Assembly (NCBI RefSeq): GCF_024166365.1 | Contig: NC_064826.1 | Location: forward strand, 20,422,001-20,486,000 | Length of the DNA: 64,000 nucleotides | Reading direction: 5' to 3' | DNA from: Elephas maximus indicus | Taxonomy: Eukaryota; Chordata; Mammalia; Proboscidea; Elephantidae | In this document: piece after piece, positions 57,546 to 64,000 of the stretch | Numbering within the stretch: the first letter of the stretch is position 1 | Layout: the number at the start of each line of letters is the position of its first letter | The notes under the pieces: model-generated | Databases searched by the model: none | What the model was told of the DNA's origin: nothing | Seen by the model: only the letters and a program-made list of their open reading frames with translations | Made by a program: the position numbers and the translations under genes

Positions 57546-58107
57546 ATATCCTCTTGACTTTTCTACACTGAAGAACCAAATGCCATCTCCTGTCCCGAAC
57601 CTTCCCAGCCTCCCTAACAGGAAGTATTCTCTCTCTCTGAAGGCATAACCACTTGACAGCATCTCTAACCTCCTCCAGCCCGGGCCAGAGCTCATTTCTG
57701 TACATCTCTCTCTCCTGCCTTCGACGGAGTCTCTGGGAGCATGGTTCCCACGTAACTCAACTCTACATGCTTGACACGTCCCCGTGACATGGCAGGGGTT
57801 CATTATGTGCTGGCTGACTGGGGAGCCCATGTGTGTGCCCTCCTCTCCACCTCACTATCAGTGCTCACCTTTTTCTGCGGGGCACAAAGGAAAGTTACTT
57901 TATGGTGTGCTAGGTGGAACAAGGGTTTTGAACAACGGTGAGGCAATACTTTTAGATTTGTGATACTGCTCTTCAACATTTGTTGGGTATTTTTCAAACT
58001 GCAGGAGTATACCACACTAGCATCTTTAGGGGAAAAGCCCAGTCACTTAATGAGCCCTTTCCTGAATCTTAACTGATGGCTGAAAGCTCAGAGCCTAGAT
58101 AATGTTT

Positions 58108-58290
58108 TTTAAACACACTACCCAGCCTTAGCACTTAACTCTGGGACTTTGGGTAAGTCACCTAAACTCTACACATCTCAGTTTTTCCTAATTTATAAAA
58201 TGGACATGACAACAGGACCTATATACTTCATAGGGCTGAATGTTTAGTTCAGTAAGTGCTCAGTAAAAAAAAAAGTGCTCAGTAAAGGTT
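58108..58290 (+). mobile_element. MIR SINE
   Basis: GGGACTTTGGGTAAGTCACC, ACACATCTCAGTTTTTCC, AATTTATAAAATGG and AAGTGCTCAGTAAA are in MIR order. The last word is duplicated around an A-run at 58254-58285. Confidence 0.75.
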
Positions 58291-58871
58291 AGTAATTCTT
58301 CCTCTAATTATTTGAACCAATTCTCTAACCATTTAAAAACATTCCCTCCCAATGTCTCACAGCTACCTCCATTTCAGTAGGGATGGGTTCTCCTATAAAA
58401 TCCTCTCAAATGTATGTTTAACAAGTAATAAATCATATTCTACTGATTTACAAATATACTTATTCCTTCAAAGAATGCTTATCCTAGTCAGCTGCTTTTA
58501 ATGATCTAATTTTTTGCACAAAGTCCAAAGACAAAATTCTCTGATCTTCACAGCATAAAAGTATTAAATGCATAAACCCTTTTCATTGTGTATTACACAA
58601 AATGCTACATTACAAATGTAAATCTCTGAGCTCCTGGCAGGTAAGTCTGTGTTACAATGACCCATGAATTTCGACTGTTACAATTAATATACACTGTAAC
58701 ATTCTTTACAAAATGATCATGGTCTGGTGTTTACAAAGTTTAAAAATAAAATCATGCTACAGACATGTAAGCTCTTTACAGTCTCTCCATCTTTGGCCCC
58801 TCCCTCCTCCCTCACTTACACACTGAAGTGAGTGTTTAAATGAAGAGCTGCAGGTTGAATCCTGTTCTTAC

Positions 58872-58973
58872 CTCACCATCAGTCACAGCAGAGTAGTTCA
58901 CTTGGGCAACGGTGACTGTGGTTGGCAATTCTGAAGCATCAGCCAATGTGGCTACTGTTGCCCCTGTACCAAC
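58872..58973 (-). CDS. NRF1: NRF1 coding exon (activation region, 34 codons)
   Basis: The exon is symmetric (phase 0) and has 34 codons. It begins VGTGATVATLADASELPTTV and ends VNYSAVTDGE. On the minus strand the acceptor reads ...TTTTCTTTAG and the donor GTAAGAACAGG. By family numbering this is about residues 322-355, within the hydrophobic/glutamine-containing activation region. The Thr in AVTDGE differs from the Ala I recall in human. The intron before it is only 582 bp, while the intron after it is 8.8 kb. Being a multiple of three, it could be skipped without a frameshift. Confidence 0.95.
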
Positions 58974-59555
58974 CTAAAGAAAAACACAGAAAGCGATATG
59001 TGTCAGTAAGTGAACCTTCCTGCCTCTCCTTTACTCAGAAGTTAAGATTCATTTAATTCCAAACTCAGTACAGGTAACAATATGCCCAATGAAATGAGTT
59101 ACTAGAATCATATCTCAGTGACAAACAGGAGTATCAGAGTTTTACCTCAACCAAATAAATCAATGTTAGAGGAGCCATCATGGCTCATCGCCAGCCCCAG
59201 TGTCAGTCAACCAATTTTCTACTCTCACACCATCTATCAACAAATTGTGTTTTACCTCAGAGAAAATATTCCCTGGCCACTGACAGAGTGAATCAGTAAA
59301 AAAAAGAAGTCACTTTAAAGTGCTAGCTGTTTTTTATTTTGGAAATGTCCAGGAAAGTTATCCATAGTTCTGTATTTAACAAATGTGGCCCTTTTAAAAT
59401 ATTCTTCAGAAATTAACTTCAGGTAGGAAGAATCTTGGGGTTGGGGAGCTATACAAAGATCATACAAGAGTTTGAGCAAAGAAGACTTTCTCTAGTCTGA
59501 TGTTCTGATTGACCCATCTCAGACACCACAACGTGGTCACCAGAGGTTCACTCAC

Positions 59556-59753
59556 CTGGATAAGTGAGACAGTGCCATCAGGGTTACTAAAGGTCTGGAC
59601 GACAGTCTGTGATGGTACGAGATGGGCTATACTATGTGTGGTTGTGGCCTGTGTTTGTGTTTGCTGATCTTCGAAAGCATACAAAAGGTCCTCCCGTCCA
59701 TGCTGCTTATAACAGTTTTTAACTATGGTCCGTAGTGCCTGAGTCCATGAAAC
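59556..59753 (-). CDS. NRF1: NRF1 coding exon (end of DNA-binding domain, start of activation region)
   Basis: This exon has 66 codons in phase 0 at both ends. It begins VSWTQALRTIVKNCYKQHGR, continues through LLYAFEDQQTQTQ, and ends in DGTVSLIQ. The acceptor is preceded by a pyrimidine tract and reads ...TTTTTGTGGCAG; the donor is GTGAGTGAAC. By family numbering this is about residues 256-321. The first two thirds complete the DNA-binding domain. The Gln/Thr-rich segment after FEDQQ opens the transcriptional activation region. A Thr replaces the Ala I recall in human within the TQATxTHS segment, a mild change. The exon lies 741 bp downstream of the previous one. Confidence 0.96.
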
Positions 59754-60494
59754 CTGCCACAAAAAGACCAGAAAAGCACATTAAGTCACAAAGAACTTTG
59801 GTTATTCAGTCTCACTATGGAATAAACAGTTGCTTATTTATCAAACCAAACCAAACCTCACAGACAGTAAACTCTCTTGGGATTATTTCCTGCAGACCAA
59901 TCCTACCACAAAGAAACTCAGCACCAAGTAAGTGTCCCACCAGCTTCCTTCCTGATCAAAGTCTGGTTTAGCTTTTGGGTTTTATACGCGATTCCAAGCT
60001 CAGGCCAAACCCTAAACTTCTCACAAAGGAAGTTAGTCTGGTCAAGAATTTTATACAAAGATTCTCAGTAAACATCCAAGCTCAATGAAAAACAAATATG
60101 AAGAAAAAGGAAGCAAAAATGTCTAGCTTAGTCTCTCTTCTTTCTGAAAAGTTTATCAACAGACTCACTTGGTAGACTTCACATTTCTTTCATTCCACGC
60201 TATTTACATTTTTCAACAGTGAGTCTAAGTCTTCAAAGTGATTAGCACTTTTACTTCTAGTTTTTTCTGGTTCATCCAAGCAGCTCATAACATTAAAACT
60301 GCTCCAAAGGCAACTATGAAGAGAGAAGTGTAAATTCACGGACCCATCCAAGTCTTCTCTTTACCGTGATGGAGTGATTTAATAGTAAACATCTTTTGAC
60401 TATTACACACAATTTTTTTAGACTTTTTAGCATAAGAAGCAAAAATGACAAAACCTGGGGTGGCTGATAACAGAATGGAAAAGGGGCAACTCAC

Positions 60495-60653
60495 CCTCTG
60501 TTTTTGCTCTTCTGTGCGGACGTCGCTCCGGACATTTGCCCATGGGATATCTTCAGGCCACCAGATGGGCTTGCAGCTTTCTTTCCCCCAGCCTGGCTTT
60601 CCCCGCCCTGTGGAGTACTTGAGCATCTCTGGGATAAATGCCCGAAGCTGGGC
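60495..60653 (-). CDS. NRF1: NRF1 coding exon (second half of DNA-binding domain)
   Basis: This exon has 53 codons in phase 0 at both ends. It starts AQLRAFIPEMLKYSTGRGKP and contains the tryptophan-rich WWPEDIPWANV stretch, ending EEQKQR. The acceptor on the minus strand reads ...TTGTCTTCCAG and the donor is GTGAGTTGCC. By family numbering this is about residues 203-255, inside the DNA-binding domain (about 109-305) that recognises the palindromic GC-rich NRF1 site. The block is essentially unchanged across vertebrates, which makes the identification secure. The length is a multiple of three, so skipping the exon would keep the frame but would remove part of the DNA-binding domain. Confidence 0.96.
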
Positions 60654-61517
60654 CTGGAAGACAAGAGCGTAGGCATCAGTAGCCACGAAAGACATGTGAG
60701 ATGTATTTACGTCCCCCGCCAAATTCCAAGATTATAAAACAAAGAGCTTTCCTGGAGAGTCCTGAGAATTCCGAATGTGACTGATGAGAAGCCAATATTT
60801 TCCATCGGTTACTATAGCTCCATGGGTGCCTGAGAATCATACCTATAGTGGTAAAGTATACCTTAAGCTGCATTTCACAGACCTGTTCCTATAAAATCAA
60901 GAATACTTGTCCCCAAGTTTCATTTCTGCATCCTAAGATACTACTGGTCCAATAACTTATTTCCCTTCCACAGTCTCTATGCATTTAATATAATAAACAG
61001 TCAAGGTGTTTTCAGCATTGTTCTGGAGGTAGTAGCCAATGTAATTAGATCACTGAAATAGGGGAGGAGCAGGAAAAATCACTGCGTGTAGAGGACTGGA
61101 TTGTGCATCTGGAAAGCCCCAAACAATCAAATGAAAAATTTCTACAAATAATGTGAGCTGTAAGGCAGTTGGCTACAAAACATATAAAAATAAGCTTTTT
61201 ATTTAATAAAAAGGGGAAATAACCCTACAACACTTCTTGGAAGTTTCTAGTAGGCTGGGCCAATGTCCATGGGTGTGACATACATAGTGAAGCATGTGTG
61301 ATCTTATGCACATTATGGACTTTTCTCAGATTTAGGCGACAAATCAAATCCAAGCTATACACATTCCAAACCACAGAGACAACTGCCATGCTTCATCTCC
61401 TAGCATAGTGCCCACTCTGTGCGTGCGGGGGGAGGGGGCAGCATTATGTGAATATTCTTAATTGCTGACAATGATTTTTGGTAAGAGAAGCAATTTACCA
61501 AGTTCTAATCTTAAAAC

Positions 61518-61725
61518 AAGAAGCCCTGGGGGTGCGGTGGTTAAACGCTCAGCTGCTCACCCAAAGGTCGGCAATTTGAACCCACCAGCCACTCCGCGAG
61601 AGAAAGACATGGCAGTTTGCTTCTATGAAGATTAGAGCCTTGGAAATCCTCCAGGGTAGTTCTATACTGTCCTATATGGTCGCTATGAGCTGAAATCAAC
61701 TCAGTGTCAACGGGTAATGGGTAAG
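61518..61725 (+). mobile_element. AfroSINE, long type, with short target-site duplication
   Basis: The head AAGCCCTGGGGGTGCGGTGG is followed by TTTGAACCCACCAGCCACTC, CGCGAGAGAAAGACATGGCA (central block retained), AGAGCCTTGG and the tail. CTTAAAAC occurs at 61510-61517 and 61726-61733. Confidence 0.92.
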
Positions 61726-62738
61726 CTTAAAACTCCTTCCCAGGCCCACTGCTTTCCTTTAACCTGGTGGCCCTTTTAACACTCCAGAGATAAACTGCAC
61801 CCCCCAGCTGAGGACACATGCCTCTGTAACTTAAGACCAAAAAGACAGGACGTTTTAGCAATGTGACAGACTCAAGGGCGTGGGTTTGTAGCTGTAAAAT
61901 AGAAAAAAAAAAAACAGAAGTGAGAATACTTAAGTATTAATGAGAAAATGAGTGTAGAAGCATTTTTTTATACTGAAAACTCTATGTGTTAGGTGTTCTT
62001 GTAATTCTTATTATTATAGTAAATACTAAATAGTATTTATCAGAAGATTAGACCAATTGCTACATAACAGGGACTCTTCACCTAAGAAAGGTGGCTCTGG
62101 CTGACAGTGTTTACATCATCTATTCTTGTGCACAGCCGGCCACCTTACCTCTCTTTCTAAGCACCCCTCTGCCAGACAGTCTCCCGCCTACAGGATAGGA
62201 TATAATACACTCCATATATATATTTGGCTCTGCGGTATCCAGCATCAGGCTAATAGAAATGTATCCCTCTGCAAACCCAGGCTGTCAGCTGGCTCATGAG
62301 GTCACTCCTTCAGTTATTTTAAGAAAGTGCAACTCAAAGTCATTTTTCCCTTTATCCTGGCTTCTCCAGAATATTGTTTTCCATCTTAAGACACACGGAA
62401 AAGGAAAGGGCTTACTCCTCATGCATAATATTTATGTTTCTTCTCAGAAAAAATAACGGCGTTCTCAAATACATAAATAAACTGATAGCACAGACTTTTA
62501 CAAACTTCCTTTTCTTTTAATCTCATTAACAGCCTCAAAAGTATTCATACCTAGGCGAGTCTGGAAAAAAAAAAAAATGAAGGCGGCTAAATATCTCTAA
62601 ATTAACCAGAGACTATAAAGCCTACAGAAAGAACTCACTGCAGAGAACACTAAGCTGACAGAATCTGCTTGAATCTCTCTTGGAACCCCACTGCGGTGCA
62701 GTGAATTACTTAATATGGCCCTTCTAGCCATAGTTTTG

Positions 62739-62818
62739 GAGCCCTGGTGGCAAAGTGGTTAAGAGCTTAGGCTGCTAACCAAAAGGCTTGCAGTCCGAAT
62801 CCACCATCTGCTCCTTGC
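62739..62818 (+). mobile_element. AfroSINE head, 3' part missing
   Basis: GGAGCCCTGGTGGCAAAGTG, GGCTGCTAACCAAAAGGC and GAATCCACCATCTGCTCCTT are present, then the sequence changes abruptly into the LTR-like element. The rest of the SINE is not seen on the far side. Confidence 0.85.
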
Positions 62819-63500
62819 TAATAATGTAAATAAGGTGCATGGCACTATTGTGGGGGTGGGACCACGCAAATAAGGTGCATGGAACCATAATGAGGGGATT
62901 GGTCAGTTCTGCCATCTCGCTAGGCTTAAAATGAGCCATCCCAGAGGCGGGAACGGAGGATCTCAACACCACCAAGAAAAAAGAGCTGGGAGTGGAGGGC
63001 ACCCTTTGGATCCAGGATACCTGTGCTGAGAACCTCCTAGATCCAGGAGACAGAGAGAGGAGCTGTAACACGGAAGACAGTAAGAGATGGCAGTACAAGA
63101 CAGCAGGAATTAGGAGACTAGCACAAGACAACAGCGGTGGGGCTTCCTGGCCCACAGAGCAAGAAGCTGAGTGCCTTGGGCCACGAGGCTTACTGGCGGG
63201 GTGGGGTGCCTCTGGACACTTACCAGCAGAGCTAAAAGAGCTTTGTTAACATTTTCCAGAGCAGGGCAGGGGCCAGGCGGAGAGGCCAAGGGGCCAGAGA
63301 GAGGTGTGCCTGCAGGCATGGCTGAGAAGAGGCTGTCCTTATCAAAGAATTGTATCCTGAGCATTCCCGAACCTCAGTTGTAACCTATTACTTCACTAAT
63401 AAACTCTATAATCATGAGTATTGTCTGTGAGTTCTGCGTGGCCACTGCAAGGAATTATCGAACCCAGTAGAGAAGTACAGAGTGCCGTGGGAGGAATGGT
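62819..63500 (+). mobile_element. Probable endogenous retrovirus LTR (solo or 5' LTR)
   Basis: About 680 bp of GC-richer DNA with a U3-like start (direct repeats of AAATAAGGTGCATGG near 62827 and 62868) and an AATAAA at 63398-63403, then TATAATCATGAGTATTGTCT as an R/U5-like segment. After 63500 comes TGGTATCAGAATTGG, which resembles a tRNA primer-binding site. Clear TG...CA ends were not found, so the boundaries are approximate. No gag, pol or env is visible in the remaining 500 bp. Confidence 0.5.
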
Positions 63501-64000
63501 TGGTATCAGAATTGGTAAAAAGGAGAGAGGGGGAAGGCATGTCTGACTTCCACCTCATAGGAATTATCCTTGGGCTGTTGAAATTGATTCTCCTTCCCCC
63601 TTGTAAATTTAGAGGAGGTCAGATGTTGCCCTTACCGCGCCATTTTTATATTATTAAATTCTCTAGTTCTGATTTGCTCAGCTTCTGACCTCTTTTCCTA
63701 TTTGTATCAATAGTTTCCAATGCTCCCCAGTTTTGGGTCACCTGGGCACCTGGTTGTAGACCGCTTTCATCCTCAGCCTTGCTTTGGCTCTGTCACACCA
63801 GCATTTCCACTGAGTTCCAATAACTCATTGGTTACTGGAAATATGGGCACAGCATCAGCCTATTGGTTCAAACTCCCACCCTACTCTTTCTTCAACCTCT
63901 TGTCTTCTCAACTTCTTTTGTCTTTGTCAGTAGAAACCCACTCTCCTTCCCCAGCCACCCAAGCTCACAATGTCAAAGTTATCTTTCCCTTTCTTTTAAC

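Larger units (their letters stand above)
50085..58871 (-). other. NRF1 intron, 8.8 kb
   Basis: The intron lies between the VGTGATVATL exon and the VEQNW exon. The left third is a stack of nested LINE insertions. The middle has MER20, an unrecognised moderately GC-rich block, SINEs and L2. The right part has an L1 3' end and a MIR. Sequence at 55880-57080, 57550-58100 and 58300-58871 shows nothing I can name beyond an A/T-rich composition and a short SINE scrap at 56232-56268. Confidence 0.85.
11220..64000 (-). other. NRF1: NRF1 gene, 3' part (six coding exons plus 3' UTR)
   Basis: Six exons on the minus strand, each bounded by AG acceptor and GT donor, splice in frame into 301 codons plus TGA. 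The product is nuclear respiratory factor 1, a homodimeric nuclear transcription factor that binds GCGCATGCGC-type CpG-rich sites and activates genes for mitochondrial respiration, mtDNA transcription and housekeeping functions. What is present runs from within the DNA-binding domain through the activation region to the end. Exon lengths are 159, 198, 102, 158, 125 and 164 coding bases, with phases that fit one another. The exons for the N-terminal dimerisation region and the first half of the DNA-binding domain must lie beyond 64000. I looked in 60654-64000 for an exon ending in the expected DKMTQ-like residues and found none. Intron sizes in the window are about 0.74, 0.58, 8.8, 7.3 and 29.4 kb. 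The 5' limit is the window edge and the 3' limit is a poly(A)-signal estimate. Confidence 0.95.
60654..64000 (-). other. NRF1 intron, partial (continues beyond the window)
   Basis: This is intron sequence upstream of the AQLRAF exon. It contains an AfroSINE, a truncated SINE head and a probable LTR. No further coding exon of NRF1 was found in it. The stretches 60654-61500, 61735-62735 and 63520-64000 hold nothing I can identify. Confidence 0.8.

Noticed and set aside
2046-62818. tRNA genes suggested by GGTTCGAATCC-like B boxes
   Set aside because: Each occurrence sits in an AfroSINE head, with the SINE body and tail following. There is no tRNA cloverleaf with a proper 3' end.
60654-64000. 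A further upstream NRF1 exon
   Set aside because: No minus-strand segment ending in the expected residues before AQLRAF with a GT donor was found. The exon must lie outside the window.

Overview
The window is nuclear DNA of a placental mammal: sparse short exons with GT/AG splice sites, a CpG-island-like patch, microsatellites, and dense interspersed repeats (LINE-1, L2, MIR, MER5A, MER20, Tigger-like). The many tRNA-derived SINEs with a 'GCCCTGGTGG...GGTTCGAA' head and an RTE-like tail are AfroSINEs, found only in afrotherians. Many copies lack a central block, as in the subfamily described for hyraxes, sirenians and proboscideans, and there are RTE (BovB-like) LINE fragments. Together these point to a paenungulate, most likely elephant or manatee. 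This assignment rests on knowledge of the repeat families; no search was run.

The only protein-coding gene I can support is NRF1 (nuclear respiratory factor 1), on the minus strand. Six exons (60653-60495, 59753-59556, 58973-58872, 50084-49927, 42673-42549, 13172-13009) join in frame to give 301 residues, from the second half of the DNA-binding domain to the C-terminus. If the protein has the usual 503 residues, this is about residue 203 onward. The N-terminal exons lie beyond position 64000. A probable 1.8-kb 3' UTR runs from 13008 to an AATAAA at 11244-11239.

Region 1-11.2 kb is downstream intergenic DNA with LINE/SINE/MIR remnants and two Tigger-like DNA transposons. It also holds a CpG-rich patch at 4.64-5.26 kb with two CACGTG E-boxes, which could be the promoter or enhancer of an unannotated transcript. 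In human the miR-183/96/182 cluster lies beyond the NRF1 3' end; I did not find it here. The 29-kb last intron (13.2-42.5 kb) holds L1, L2 and RTE elements, a (GGT)n tract, a perfect 3 x 33-bp tandem repeat and two repeat-poor blocks that could be regulatory. The 7-kb and 9-kb introns hold further SINEs, MIRs and a four-layer nest of transposons at 50.4-53.0 kb. The partial intron at the right edge ends in a SINE head abutting a probable ERV LTR.

Most open reading frames in the window are chance or repeat-derived. I saw no operon, CRISPR array, phage, toxin system or novel multigene system. The noteworthy items are transposon nesting with readable target-site duplications, an inverted templated insertion in an RTE copy, and several candidate cis-regulatory patches.
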